This document shows, in pieces, positions 23,870 through 33,079 of a stretch of 64,000 bases of DNA. A program made the translations under genes and the position numbers. The stretch comes from Hahella ganghwensis DSM 17046 (GTDB lineage: Bacteria; Pseudomonadota; Gammaproteobacteria; Pseudomonadales; Oleiphilaceae). Positions within the stretch are counted from its first letter, which is position 1. Every line of letters starts with the position of its first letter. The notes below the pieces were generated by a model. That model worked only from the letters and a program-made list of their open reading frames with translations. It was not told the DNA's origin and did no database searches. The stretch lies in NCBI RefSeq assembly GCF_000376785.1, contig NZ_AQXX01000130.1, positions 1 through 64,000 of the forward strand. The letters are read 5' to 3'.

Positions 23870-25333
23870 TTATTCCTCTGATTTGTCTTTCCCGGATCCG
23901 TTTGAGGTAGCAGAAGTGTCAGTCTCATAGTTGAGCCCCAAATCCTTTTCCCTGGCTGAGTCTTCAGCGTTCTGGCGATCAACTTCCTCGGCATCCTCGC
24001 CTTGCTCCGCAACAATGGCGCTGCGTGATTTGAGGCCAGCTTTCTTCTGCAGGATCTTCGACTGAACATCCTGGACGGGATGTAAGTAATCCCAACCATC
24101 TGGACGCCACTCGCTTGATTGATATTTCTTGCGGTTCTCCAGGTAGTCTGGGGCGTAGAGCTTGCCCGCTAACACAGCGCGGTCAATGAAGGCAGACCAG
24201 ACCCTTTCGCAGATCTGGGGAATGGTGTACAGCCACTGGGTGTGTTCGAGAAGACGACGATATTGGTTCAATATGGCGCGTAACGTCCTATCGTTAATTG
24301 CGCTCATATCGCCAGTCATGATCTCGTAAGGGACTCCCAATGATGCAGCGATGGCAAGAAGCTGCGCACGGATGAAATCAGCGTAACCATCGCCAGCCTT
24401 GTCTCCATCAAATAACGTGGCCGACTCACCAGGTAATGCCGTCATCCATGTGCCTGGCTGAACATCTGTGACTGGGGCGTCGTCGAATTCTTCCAGTGGC
24501 TCACCAGTGAAGGGATCAAACTTGTAATCCTCCTCACCGTAATCTGGGCGGGTGAACACACCAGTATATGACGACCTGGTTTTCTTCCGATTCAGCTCAG
24601 CGTCGTCATACTCATCAAAGTCTTTCGCTTTAATGAGGGCTTGGACTGTCGCTGGTATACCTCGGATTTGGCCAGCTCTGAGCGGAGTGAAATGGTGAAT
24701 GATCTGATCCGCAGGGATATCAGCCAGCTGATCAAATCTATCTCCATCGAATTCGCCAGGGTGATTCCGATACATCCTGTAATGGGTGCGGCGACCGATT
24801 GTGTCGAACTTCACCCCGTGCTTAATTCGCCTCGAAAGATCTGTGTCTTCCATTGGACAGAATTCTGACTCCAACACCTGGAGCTGTAGGGGAACTGTTA
24901 ATCCGTCGCTGGGCCTTCTGTCCCTGAATCTTAGGAATATCTCACCAGCCTCTCTGCGGCCTCGAACCATCATGGCCAATATTCCGGCGAAGTTGGTTAT
25001 TCCATCTGCATCGCATTCTTTTACAAAGTCTTTCCATAGATCATTTGCAGCAGCTCGAAACGCTTTATCAGGTGCCGCGCTCCGACCAGTGATACCGGTC
25101 CCGATTTCATCTGCAACCCAATTATTCTGGGCAGATGCAATCCAAGGATTGTTCCGCGCCATATCCCTGGATCTGTTTCTCAGGGACGTCAGGTTGTTGG
25201 TGTTTATTGAGTTGGGGCCTTCAGGGGTGGGCCTCCATGTCTGAAGCCTGCGCCCATATCGGGCACCCTCATAGGCTGATTGAGAACGCTCCCTTAAAGA
25301 GCTGGTCTCTGAAACTATCCACGGATTGGACAT
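23870..25333 (-). CDS. Portal protein, lambda GpB family
   Basis: 487 residues, the usual length. Typical features are the R-rich N-terminus (YEGARYGRRLQTWRPTPEGP), NNLTSLRNRSRDMARNNPWI, and the central SLGVPYEIMTGDMSAINDRTLRAILNQYRR. The last seems part of the conserved wing/stem region. The C-terminus is acidic. Twelve copies form the DNA entry channel. It follows the small gpW-like gene without a gap. Confidence 0.93.
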   Translation of the reverse strand: MSNPWIVSETSSLRERSQSAYEGARYGRRLQTWRPTPEGPNSINTNNLTSLRNRSRDMARNNPWIASAQNNWVADEIGTGITGRSAAPDKAFRAAANDLWKDFVKECDADGITNFAGILAMMVRGRREAGEIFLRFRDRRPSDGLTVPLQLQVLESEFCPMEDTDLSRRIKHGVKFDTIGRRTHYRMYRNHPGEFDGDRFDQLADIPADQIIHHFTPLRAGQIRGIPATVQALIKAKDFDEYDDAELNRKKTRSSYTGVFTRPDYGEEDYKFDPFTGEPLEEFDDAPVTDVQPGTWMTALPGESATLFDGDKAGDGYADFIRAQLLAIAASLGVPYEIMTGDMSAINDRTLRAILNQYRRLLEHTQWLYTIPQICERVWSAFIDRAVLAGKLYAPDYLENRKKYQSSEWRPDGWDYLHPVQDVQSKILQKKAGLKSRSAIVAEQGEDAEEVDRQNAEDSAREKDLGLNYETDTSATSNGSGKDKSEE

Positions 25334-25546
25334 TTACAACCCCTTGCTATGGCGCACCCGTATCGCTCTTGGGCGCTTGGTTGTTGAATTCTTGGCAGAG
25401 AGTTCTGCTCTTATGTTTTGGATAGCTCGGTAAAGCTGGTTTGTTGACTGGTAGGTAACTGATCTGCCGTCTGCGTGCTTAACGGTCAGGACGCCCATTG
25501 CGTAGGCTTCTTCAAGCTCAGCCAGTTGAGTGGTTGTGAATGCCAT
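25334..25546 (-). CDS. Head-tail connector gpW-like protein
   Basis: 70 residues, the size of lambda gpW. The pattern TTQLAELEEAYAMGVLTVKH followed by GRSVTYQSTNQLYRAIQNI and a basic tail is characteristic. In lambda, W sits between the terminase and portal genes, exactly as here, and helps retain DNA and prepare the head for the tail. It ends at the base before the portal start. Confidence 0.85.
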   Translation of the reverse strand: MAFTTTQLAELEEAYAMGVLTVKHADGRSVTYQSTNQLYRAIQNIRAELSAKNSTTKRPRAIRVRHSKGL

Positions 25547-25551
25547 AAGAT

Positions 25552-27630
25552 TTACCGGTATCTATAACGGGTTTGACGTTTGCGGGTTGGGCGGGCTTTC
25601 GGCTTGACTTCCTCGACCTTTTCCAGTGACCGCACTATGTCTGGGTTTTCTTCCCATGAGCGCGCCCAAGGGGGAGGGGAGTCCCAATCGATTTTGTGAG
25701 CCTTCACCTTTTCATGGCGCATGGCACCATATGCATAGACAAAGAGGTCAAAGGCTTCATTGTCGCCCCGTCCAGGCTTTTCCCATTTACCATCTGGCAT
25801 CCTGACTTCGTAGGTGAGTTCATCGAAGAACCAGGATCCTAACCAGTCGGGGAAGTGGCAGTAGTTGGGGCCTGGCTCATCCCGCCAGATGTTGTTGTTA
25901 ACAGCATCTTTAAACTGGTGGGTGTTCAGGATGTAGATCGGCACATCACCCTTGCTTGAAGCTTTCCGGTCTTTCCGCTTTGTGTTATCCGGGAATGACT
26001 CAGAGAACAACTTGGCGTTTACCTGGGATGCACCTTTGACCAGCATGAATCTTCGATGCAGGCCGTCCTTGCGAATTTGCCTATAGAACTTATAAGCGTT
26101 GTCACTGACACCGTCTTCACCACCCATGTCACAGGCGGTCATTTTGATCGGCATGTAGCCAGAGCCATCTGCCAGTGGATAGACCTTCTTGATTACACCA
26201 TCAATCAGCTGGTCCCAATCTTCCAAATATTGGGCTGGGTTGATGGGTTCGAAATCACCCTTATCGTTTTTCCGATCTGACCATTTGATATTGAAACGGT
26301 CTATCAGGGAGCACTCCAAATGCTCTCCAAATCCATGGACCTGAACCACAAAACGCTTTTTCTTATTCTTGAGCTTTGAGCCTGCCTGGACGTCAACAGA
26401 TGCGATAAGGAAACGGACACCTTCCGGTACAACTCCTTTTTCCCAGTGTTCTTTGCGATCATCAAAGACACTGGCATCTCGATCATTCTGCCGACTGCGG
26501 GACAGATATGGCCGACCTTGGTCAACGTTGATCGTCGATTTCAGCGCCTCTTCATCACCGGTGCGCTCGTATTCTTCCTCGGCCTGGAGTAGGGCAGTGA
26601 TCTGCGAAACCCAGGTCTGGTAAGCCGCGACCGGGCCCTCAAACCAAAAGGATGCAATTGTTGATTCCCGCCCCTTTCCGACAACTTCGCCATCTTTAGT
26701 AAGTGACTGACCTTCCTTTAACCAGCGCTGGTTATCTTTAAGTGTTGGCCGATCACTATAGTCATGCAGGTGACCGCAGTGGGGACACCCGAGCTTGACT
26801 GTCTTAGCTGTTGCTGCCGGATCCCCCTGATCTACAGTGTTGTAAAGCTCCATTGTGGGCTGGAACCATTCTTGACACCCCAGGCACTGCCAATATATGC
26901 GCCGGCGATCACCCCGGTTATAGATCCCCATGATGCCCTTGCAAGGTGGGGCCTCGTGTGGTCGGTCTGGGTTAGGGTTCCAGCTGGGGTCCAGGATCTC
27001 AAAGCCTGGAGAAGACTCAATGAAGGTCATGCCAGCCGACCGGAATGTCGTATTCCGCTTTTTCAACAGCGTGAACAGGTCACCTTCACCATCGACGTTA
27101 TCCGTTTCACGTCGGTCATAGTCCGTTGCGGCACAGAATTTAAGGTCTCTGGATGAGATCTGCTTAATGGATGGCCATCCTATTGAAAGGATGTTCCCAG
27201 CTTTGAACACCTTGTCGAACGTGTTGTCGTCGTTCGCCCGGGTAGAAAGCCTGCTCTTGAGCTCCGGGGAGTGTCTGATGAAACGATCTACACGCTCTTT
27301 GGAGTACTTCCGGCCAAGATCCTGGCTTGTGTGTACTACCAGCATGTCGCTTGGATCGCATTTGATCCCGTATGCTAGAAAGCCGTCGACAGTTACGGTT
27401 TTTGAACTCCGTGCTGGACCGGCCAAGACCACCGCTTCATATTCGCGGCTGCTCATGCACTCCATAACTTCTTTCATCTCTGGCGCGAGACTGCAGTCGT
27501 ATTCCCGCCAGGTACCGTCTGGATATTGGACCTTCAGATATTTGGTAGCGGCTTCGTATACAGTGACGCGCTCAGGCGCTCTCACCAGTGCCGTTACATC
27601 CTGCCTTATCGCAGTCGCAGATCCGTACAT
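25552..27630 (-). CDS. Terminase large subunit, GpA family
   Basis: 692 residues from the ATG at 27630. A GTG at 27585, which shortens the overlap with the small subunit to 14 bp, and a TTG at 27675 are alternatives, and I cannot decide firmly. The ATPase region is clear (VVLAGPARSSKTVTVDGFLAYG), as is a Walker-B-like region. A Cys cluster (YWQCLGCQEW then LGCPHCGHLH) is typical for GpA. The C-terminal nuclease region contains VDVQAG and TACDMGGEDG. It packages DNA and cuts cos-type ends, so the virion genome probably has cohesive ends. Confidence 0.92.
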   Translation of the reverse strand: MYGSATAIRQDVTALVRAPERVTVYEAATKYLKVQYPDGTWREYDCSLAPEMKEVMECMSSREYEAVVLAGPARSSKTVTVDGFLAYGIKCDPSDMLVVHTSQDLGRKYSKERVDRFIRHSPELKSRLSTRANDDNTFDKVFKAGNILSIGWPSIKQISSRDLKFCAATDYDRRETDNVDGEGDLFTLLKKRNTTFRSAGMTFIESSPGFEILDPSWNPNPDRPHEAPPCKGIMGIYNRGDRRRIYWQCLGCQEWFQPTMELYNTVDQGDPAATAKTVKLGCPHCGHLHDYSDRPTLKDNQRWLKEGQSLTKDGEVVGKGRESTIASFWFEGPVAAYQTWVSQITALLQAEEEYERTGDEEALKSTINVDQGRPYLSRSRQNDRDASVFDDRKEHWEKGVVPEGVRFLIASVDVQAGSKLKNKKKRFVVQVHGFGEHLECSLIDRFNIKWSDRKNDKGDFEPINPAQYLEDWDQLIDGVIKKVYPLADGSGYMPIKMTACDMGGEDGVSDNAYKFYRQIRKDGLHRRFMLVKGASQVNAKLFSESFPDNTKRKDRKASSKGDVPIYILNTHQFKDAVNNNIWRDEPGPNYCHFPDWLGSWFFDELTYEVRMPDGKWEKPGRGDNEAFDLFVYAYGAMRHEKVKAHKIDWDSPPPWARSWEENPDIVRSLEKVEEVKPKARPTRKRQTRYRYR

Positions 27631-28126
27631 CGAGTTCGTCCAATTTATCTGCCGCCTTGTTGCGGACTGAATCAATTACCTGTTGAACGTGTTCGACTCC
27701 ACGGCCATCGAGGTTGCAGATCCGTTCCAGGTCATCGGGTAAGCAGGCAAATGCTGAAACAAGTGTTTTGACCATTTCCGCCATCTCTGCCCTGGATTCC
27801 TCCGCCTTTACCAGGGTGCCTTGGATTTGGAGTACCTCATCTCGTTTGAGCGTCCCTTCATACCATTCCTTCCTTTCCTTGGTAGGCAGCTTTTCAGGGT
27901 CGAAATCTTCGTCGCCAGGATTGATGGCATCATCTTCCTTGAACAGGAATGGGGCGATTTCGTGGATGGCGTAGACGGGGTGGCCGTTCTTTGATCCGGA
28001 TGGAAGAACCCCGGAGAGAGCTATTTTTTTACTGACCGTATCGCGCCCCATCTTGAACGCTTCAGCTATCTTCCGGATTGACCACTTGTAGGCGTCAGCG
28101 GTATTGGCGACTTCACCATAGGCCAT
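27572..28126 (-). CDS. Terminase small subunit-like DNA-packaging protein (DUF1441/Nu1 type)
   Basis: 184 residues. An N-terminal helix-turn-helix (YKWSIRKIAEAFKMGRDTVSKKIA, residues about 13-36) is followed by a hinge and a long helical region. Cysteines occur near the end (CDCDKAGCNG). The family takes the place of lambda Nu1 and recognises the cos site. It lies directly before the large subunit and overlaps it. The gene starts 3 bp after the stop of the preceding structural gene. Confidence 0.8.
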   Translation of the reverse strand: MAYGEVANTADAYKWSIRKIAEAFKMGRDTVSKKIALSGVLPSGSKNGHPVYAIHEIAPFLFKEDDAINPGDEDFDPEKLPTKERKEWYEGTLKRDEVLQIQGTLVKAEESRAEMAEMVKTLVSAFACLPDDLERICNLDGRGVEHVQQVIDSVRNKAADKLDELDVRICDCDKAGCNGTGESA

Positions 28127-28129
28127 AGA

Positions 28130-28450
28130 TTAAATCGGCGCGATTTCTACAATAATCGTCCTGGTCAGGGTCCGAGGGTTACTGTCTGGCTTGAGCTCGC
28201 TGGTGGTAATTGTGTTGGCCAGCTCCACTTCTGAGAGTGTGCCAGGGTTCTCAAGCCATACTTTGGTGATGGGGCTTTGATAGGAGCCGTCTTGGATAGT
28301 TGCGCCGCTGGATGCAGCCCAAGATGAGCCTGTAATAGTCTCTCCATCTGCAAGCTTTGGCGACCAATCGAACCCGTAAGAGTCGTCATCGTCTTTATGT
28401 GCAGGAGAGACTCTTGCCGGCTTCTCTCCGTCATGAACTAGCAGAGCCAT
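28130..28450 (-). CDS. Phage structural or decoration protein, unknown
   Basis: 106 residues, acidic, with ATG overlapping the stop of the next upstream gene. Composition (DDDDSYGF, DGETITGSSWAASSGATIQDG) suggests a beta-sandwich and matches small proteins found near spike and terminase genes in other siphophages. It is probably a virion or fibre accessory protein; there is no stronger evidence. Confidence 0.5.
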   Translation of the reverse strand: MALLVHDGEKPARVSPAHKDDDDSYGFDWSPKLADGETITGSSWAASSGATIQDGSYQSPITKVWLENPGTLSEVELANTITTSELKPDSNPRTLTRTIIVEIAPI

Positions 28451-28944
28451 CAGACTGTATCGCCGCCAACAACAGGAACTGCTGTGTCACTCGAAGATGC
28501 AGCAGAACTGTTCACGGTGCGGCGTAGCCAGATGGCTTTGTGTTCACCTGCTGCCAGGTCACCAATTGACAGTCCGCTGGCTTTATCTGCTGGTGCAGAG
28601 AATGTAACACCAGCTGGTGCAGTATCTTCATCACCAACCGTTTGCTCTGTGCCATCAATCGCGCTGGTTCCCAACCCGATATCGAGAGTCGTATCAGCGC
28701 TCGCGGTATTAGAGCTAATCCAAGCCGCAGCACTTACCAATGAGTCTGTACCATTAGTGTTCTCAACGTAGATACAGCGGTATTCCACATCGCCAGCAGA
28801 TGCTTCAGAGCTTGAAACATCGTCAAAAAGGGTATTTGGATCAACCTCGACAGAGGATTTCGCGCCACCCAATGAGGCAGCAGGATCAGAGTTTGCAGCA
28901 CCACCTGAGAGGTAGTATTTAATTTCGGCTTGTAGTACAGGCAT
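28450..28944 (-). CDS. Probable virion protein, beta-rich, unknown
   Basis: 164 residues, rich in Ser, Ala, Thr and Asp, no membrane segment. The front (VLQAEIKYYLSGGAANSDPAASLGG) and the middle (VEYRCIYVENTNGTDSLVSAA) are of the kind found in phage decoration or fibre-associated proteins. It forms a block with 28130-28450 and the spike 28946-31735, being translated right after the latter (1-bp gap). Function not known. Confidence 0.55.
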   Translation of the reverse strand: MPVLQAEIKYYLSGGAANSDPAASLGGAKSSVEVDPNTLFDDVSSSEASAGDVEYRCIYVENTNGTDSLVSAAAWISSNTASADTTLDIGLGTSAIDGTEQTVGDEDTAPAGVTFSAPADKASGLSIGDLAAGEHKAIWLRRTVNSSAASSSDTAVPVVGGDTV

Positions 28945-28945
28945 C

Positions 28946-31735
28946 TCAAGACTCCACTGTAACGACTCGTTTTGAATTCAGAACTAGAACCAGATTTCTT
29001 GGCGGGGTGAAGGCATCGGATTGAACTGTCCATGACAGGTTGAGGGCTCTTTCTACAGACCCACCTACTAACCAAGACAAAGACATTTCGTTATCAACAG
29101 ACTGGAAAACGTCCCATTCGACCTGAAGGGAATTGCTGACCGCTCCGAAGATGGACCAGCCCATCATCAGGCCCTGGTCTACGGCGTTGTATACACTCCA
29201 TGAGAGAGTTGCCCTTTGGGAAACTGCATTGAATACATCCCAGCCCAGTGAAAGTGATCGTGAAACTGAGTTCGGGCTCTCGACTGACCATGCGAGGGGG
29301 ATGCTGCTCTCAACAGAATTCAGCACAGACCAACTGATCGATGATCCATTCTGAACAGTGTTGTAAACAGGCCATGACAAAGCCAGGCTTTGCTCTACCA
29401 CGTTATAAACTGTCCATGACGTAGATAGCTCGGCTTCAACCCCGTTATAGACATTCCAGTTCGGGGACAGTGATTGCTCTACTTCTGAGCCAACTGCCGA
29501 TGCATAACGTTGATAGGTCCGATAACCAACCGTATCAATGTCGGTGTCTGTTTTTAGGTGCAGGCCATCGCCAGTTACATCGACGTCAATGTCTCTGTTA
29601 GAAGCAGTGATAAAGGCGTGTGGATTGCTTGCCGCAACGGCTTCTTGAGCGAGCCTGATAGGTTCCTGCCCTGTAGTAGTACCGTTACCGTCACTTGTGG
29701 AGTGGATCGTCTGCATGGCGACAATGATTGTGATCGCGCCAAAGTCTGCATAGATGTCGTTAACGAGCTGATTCAGGTCTGTCTCATAATCAGCAGCCAA
29801 GTCGGTATCGTTGGAGTTGCTTTCGCCCTGGTGGAAGATTACTACATCAACCCCACCTACTTCATTGACCCTTCTGGCGAATGATGTGTAAAGGGCTCCA
29901 CCTTTCTGCCAAACGCCTATTTTTGTGGCTCCAAGTGGGCATGGAACAAAGCCCAATGGCTCACTATTCCCCGCCATGGCATGGTGCGCAAACCGGAGCA
30001 TGAAGGAACCTGCCGCACCTGGATCAGCCGAAACAGTATCAACCTGGTCGACGTCAGAGTCCCAGGCGTCCTCCAACTCTTGATACAAGTCAGCATTAGT
30101 GAACAGGAGATGCCGCTCACCTCCTGCACCACGTGCATAAATCTGCAGGTTGTCACCGCGCCCTGAGCAGTTTGATTGCCCTATACCCGCAATCACTCGA
30201 ACTACAGAGATGTAATTGGCAGTTGCTGTGGTGTCGGTGTCGTCCGCCAGCCTGACTTCGACAGAGTGATGGCCCTTTGCCAGCACAGTATCAAACGAGT
30301 AGGGGCCGGTTGACGGTGAAGAAATGGCCGTTTGCCAGGATCCGCCATCCAGTCTGTATTCAATGGCACTGGTGGAGACGTTCAGCAAACCTGATACAGG
30401 AACTGTGGCAGTGCCTCCAACTGAACGCCTGAATACATAGTCGTTGATTGTCAGTGGCACTTCAGGAGCCGTGACAAATCTCACGTTATCAAGACTTGGG
30501 GCGGTGCCGCTTGCCCTCATTCCCATCCTTGTCGCGGATTGAAGGAATGATGAGGAATGTGTAAAGGCCTCGACTTCGTTTATGTGGGCAGTGATATCGG
30601 GTCCGTCGAGTGTGACCGAGACATCATAATCATCAAACCGCCCAAACGATGGAATTACATAGCTTTGGACAGATGTCCATGCAGATGACTGTCGGCGATA
30701 TAGTCTGAGTTCCGCTTCGGAAGACGACAAAATATAGATACAGACAAGCCAGAAGTTGCTTGTGTCTGAGTACCGGCAGACCAACCCATAAAACCCAGCT
30801 GAATCACCACCAGAATTGAACTTGGCGGTCAGTGTCCCGTCAGAGGCTTCAGCATCGAATGTTGAGACCCATTTCGCTCCAGTGGGGCTTGATCCTGTTG
30901 CCTGCAATACGCCTGACGCGGCGGTGAACTGGCCATTATCTTCTGTCCAATCAGCAGGGAACTGGAGATCATCAAAGGTGTAGTTTTTTACACCATCAGG
31001 TAGGACATGGCTTGCTGTAAGGGATGCGGTGAAAGGTGCCAATGTGGCAACAACATCTGCCGACCCATCCGGAGGAATGAAGGATGCTTGTATTGCCGCA
31101 GTAAATGGGGACAGCGTTGCAACAAGGTTATTTGATGAGGCAACGAATTCCCATTGAGAATCATCTGTCGGAAAGTTGGTCAGAGTTCCGTCAGTCGATC
31201 CATTGCCAAGACTGTCAGCGATGGTCGAGCCGGTGCCCTCATTTACCGGATATAGCCGACTATTCGAACCGGTGTCAGTGTCCACGAGTTCCAACTCATG
31301 GAGCTTAAATTGACCATAGGTTGCTGAAGAACGACGACCAATCCATTCAAAGGAAAAGGCGCCAGATCCATCGGTACCAGAATCGACCAGCTGTGGACCG
31401 GATCCTGAATCAATATACAGCTCCGAGGTGTAGTCAAATCCGTTGTAATCGACAATGACATGGAGCTCATATACAACCCCAGTTTGCCAGGTGATACCAG
31501 AATTGAAATCTACGCGGTGAGATGATCCGCCACCCTGGACCCTGACATCAGGCGAGCTGCCGGGATTTACATAAAGCCGTTTGTTCGAGCTGCTTGAGTC
31601 ACCCAGAATATAGGTGAGCGCCAGCGCGGATAACTCGAACTTGACCCGGATCTCCCATCGTTCACTCGATGGTGTCCATGTCGGCATCACAACATGGTCG
31701 TTGGAGCCGTCGAATATTAGAGCGTATTCAGCCAT
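28946..31735 (-). CDS. Tail spike-like carbohydrate acetylesterase with C-terminal repeats
   Basis: 929 residues. About 1-190 is LamG/concanavalin-like (ALIFDGSNDHVVMP, KLHELELVDTDTGS). About 245-430 looks like another beta-sandwich. About 510-740 is a sialate O-acetylesterase-type SGNH domain: GQSN near 520, HQGESN near 637 and DGLHL near 722 supply the serine, the glutamate-containing block and the histidine. About 750-912 is eleven copies of a 14-residue repeat of the form VEQSLSLSWSVYNA. The esterase would remove acetyl groups from surface polysaccharide during adsorption. No signal peptide is present, in line with a virion protein. It is encoded away from the tail genes, before the terminase. 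Confidence 0.75.
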   Translation of the reverse strand: MAEYALIFDGSNDHVVMPTWTPSSERWEIRVKFELSALALTYILGDSSSSNKRLYVNPGSSPDVRVQGGGSSHRVDFNSGITWQTGVVYELHVIVDYNGFDYTSELYIDSGSGPQLVDSGTDGSGAFSFEWIGRRSSATYGQFKLHELELVDTDTGSNSRLYPVNEGTGSTIADSLGNGSTDGTLTNFPTDDSQWEFVASSNNLVATLSPFTAAIQASFIPPDGSADVVATLAPFTASLTASHVLPDGVKNYTFDDLQFPADWTEDNGQFTAASGVLQATGSSPTGAKWVSTFDAEASDGTLTAKFNSGGDSAGFYGLVCRYSDTSNFWLVCIYILSSSEAELRLYRRQSSAWTSVQSYVIPSFGRFDDYDVSVTLDGPDITAHINEVEAFTHSSSFLQSATRMGMRASGTAPSLDNVRFVTAPEVPLTINDYVFRRSVGGTATVPVSGLLNVSTSAIEYRLDGGSWQTAISSPSTGPYSFDTVLAKGHHSVEVRLADDTDTTATANYISVVRVIAGIGQSNCSGRGDNLQIYARGAGGERHLLFTNADLYQELEDAWDSDVDQVDTVSADPGAAGSFMLRFAHHAMAGNSEPLGFVPCPLGATKIGVWQKGGALYTSFARRVNEVGGVDVVIFHQGESNSNDTDLAADYETDLNQLVNDIYADFGAITIIVAMQTIHSTSDGNGTTTGQEPIRLAQEAVAASNPHAFITASNRDIDVDVTGDGLHLKTDTDIDTVGYRTYQRYASAVGSEVEQSLSPNWNVYNGVEAELSTSWTVYNVVEQSLALSWPVYNTVQNGSSISWSVLNSVESSIPLAWSVESPNSVSRSLSLGWDVFNAVSQRATLSWSVYNAVDQGLMMGWSIFGAVSNSLQVEWDVFQSVDNEMSLSWLVGGSVERALNLSWTVQSDAFTPPRNLVLVLNSKRVVTVES

Positions 31736-31744
31736 TAACCAGCC

Positions 31745-32122
31745 TTACGGTACTTGGAAGGTCGCTGAACTGATTGGTAATGTGCCGCCTGTTACCAGTG
31801 ACGTGTCATCCATGGTCATGCTTTCACCGCTTGCTGTTAGGCCCACAGAACCATTCCACATAACAGTGTCGTCTGATTTACACATATCGTATTCAGCGGC
31901 AGTACCATCAGCGTCCACGCTACTGTCTTCCGTGATGGCGTTAAATGTCAGAAGGCCGTTAACAGCTGCTGGAGCAGAAGTGGCAGAAAGCGGACAGGTG
32001 CCGAGAAGGGTGCGGCCCGGGGAGGCGGTATATACCTTGATATTACCTCCGTCCAGTTCCCGCGCGATGTTGTCGGCAACCAAGTTTTTACCATAGGTGC
32101 TCAGGGTTACTTCGGTGCTCAT
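31745..32122 (-). CDS. Probable virion protein, unknown
   Basis: 125 residues, beginning MSTEVTLSTYGKNLVADNI. Thr, Ser and Ala rich with predicted beta-strands (VMWNGSVGLTASGESMTM, GTLPISSATFQVP). It is encoded 9 bp upstream of the spike gene and is probably part of the same virion-decoration block. No recognised family. Confidence 0.5.
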   Translation of the reverse strand: MSTEVTLSTYGKNLVADNIARELDGGNIKVYTASPGRTLLGTCPLSATSAPAAVNGLLTFNAITEDSSVDADGTAAEYDMCKSDDTVMWNGSVGLTASGESMTMDDTSLVTGGTLPISSATFQVP

Positions 32123-32139
32123 TAACCGTGAACCTCAAG

Positions 32140-32439
32140 TTATTTAGTTAATGTGAAAGAGCGCTTCCCTTGTGGTCGATCTACTCGGCATTCCTTGCAG
32201 CCGTGAGATTTGATGATGGAGCCTATCTGCGTTCTTACGCGGCGATTGAAAGCTGCCTGGTCTTTAACTATCAGGCCCCTGATTTCTGCTATCTCGCCGG
32301 CAACCAATAGAACGCAGATCCCAACATACTCGGATCGGGCCTCGAAGCTTTGTCCGTCTGGATAGATTCGCAGAACCGATATCGAGTAATTTATGGGGCT
32401 GGTGCTTGAGATGAGGATCTCTTCGTGGACGGAATACAT
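32140..32439 (-). CDS. Hypothetical protein between lysis and spike genes
   Basis: 99 residues, ATG start. Two hydrophobic-beta segments (YVGICVLLVAGEIAEIRGLIV) are followed by a basic end (CKECRVDRPQGKRSFTLTK). No clear membrane helix. It could be a virion or lysis accessory protein. Not recognised. Confidence 0.4.
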   Translation of the reverse strand: MYSVHEEILISSTSPINYSISVLRIYPDGQSFEARSEYVGICVLLVAGEIAEIRGLIVKDQAAFNRRVRTQIGSIIKSHGCKECRVDRPQGKRSFTLTK

Positions 32440-32480
32440 GCCATACCTCGCTATCCGGTACGGCTATTAACCGGAGATAG

Positions 32481-32681
32481 CTAATCTTTGTTCAACATGT
32501 GATTGTGGTATTCCTCTTTGAGCTTGAATTCCTTTCTTTTGTAATACCAATTTACGCAGAAAGTCGCTGCAGCCAGTCCAAAACCACCCAGTGCCAGCCA
32601 CTGATTGAAGGTCATGGAACCAGCCACTCCGATACCAACACTGGTGAAATATGAGGCTGCTGTGGTTTTATCTGGGATCAC
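32481..32681 (-). CDS. Small class II holin-like protein
   Basis: 66 residues. Two hydrophobic segments (TSVGIGVAGSMTFNQWLALGG, then GFGLAAATFCVNWYY) are followed by a basic helical tail (KRKEFKLKEEYHNH), the layout of class II phage holins. The start codon overlaps the stop of the second holin-like gene (ATGA), so they are co-translated. One may be holin and the other antiholin or a partner. Together with 33080-33918 they form the lysis cassette. Confidence 0.65.
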   Translation of the reverse strand: MIPDKTTAASYFTSVGIGVAGSMTFNQWLALGGFGLAAATFCVNWYYKRKEFKLKEEYHNHMLNKD

Positions 32682-33070
32682 TTGTTCATCACCTTGGGGA
32701 TAATCTTTTCTGCTGAACGCCCGACGACATATCCACCGAGGCCAATCTGGAGCAAGGTCCAGGCCTGGTCAGCCAGGCGGAAAGTCAACAAGCCAAAAGA
32801 GTCACACACAACCAACGCCAGGAAAGTCAGCATCGTAATCGGACGCCAATTGCGCTGGAGCCAGCTTTGTCCCTGAGCCTCTGCCTGAATGATTGAGGCC
32901 TTGATCTTGGCCAGTCTCATCTCATATTCGAGAACTTTACCGAGTAAGTTGGATTGCGCTCCAAACAGAGCATTTTTTATTTGGGCCTTTTCTTCATCGG
33001 ATGTATGGAGTTCATCCACTAAGTCCACAGCTGGCTCAAAAATGCTTTTTATGAAACCGAATACATTCAC
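32678..33070 (-). CDS. Holin of the 3-TM gene-transfer-release type
   Basis: 130 residues. A soluble helical N-terminal half (IFEPAVDLVDELHTSDEEKAQIKNAL, EYEMRLAKIKASIIQAEAQG) is followed by WLQRNWRPITMLTFLALVVCD and a second hydrophobic region (ALTLLQ-type AWTLLQIGLGGYVVGRSAEK). The W-RN-WRP-T motif is diagnostic of this holin family. It would permeabilise the inner membrane at lysis time. It is coupled by overlap to the smaller holin-like gene. Confidence 0.8.
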   Translation of the reverse strand: MNVFGFIKSIFEPAVDLVDELHTSDEEKAQIKNALFGAQSNLLGKVLEYEMRLAKIKASIIQAEAQGQSWLQRNWRPITMLTFLALVVCDSFGLLTFRLADQAWTLLQIGLGGYVVGRSAEKIIPKVMNK

Positions 33071-33079
33071 GGCAAGCTC

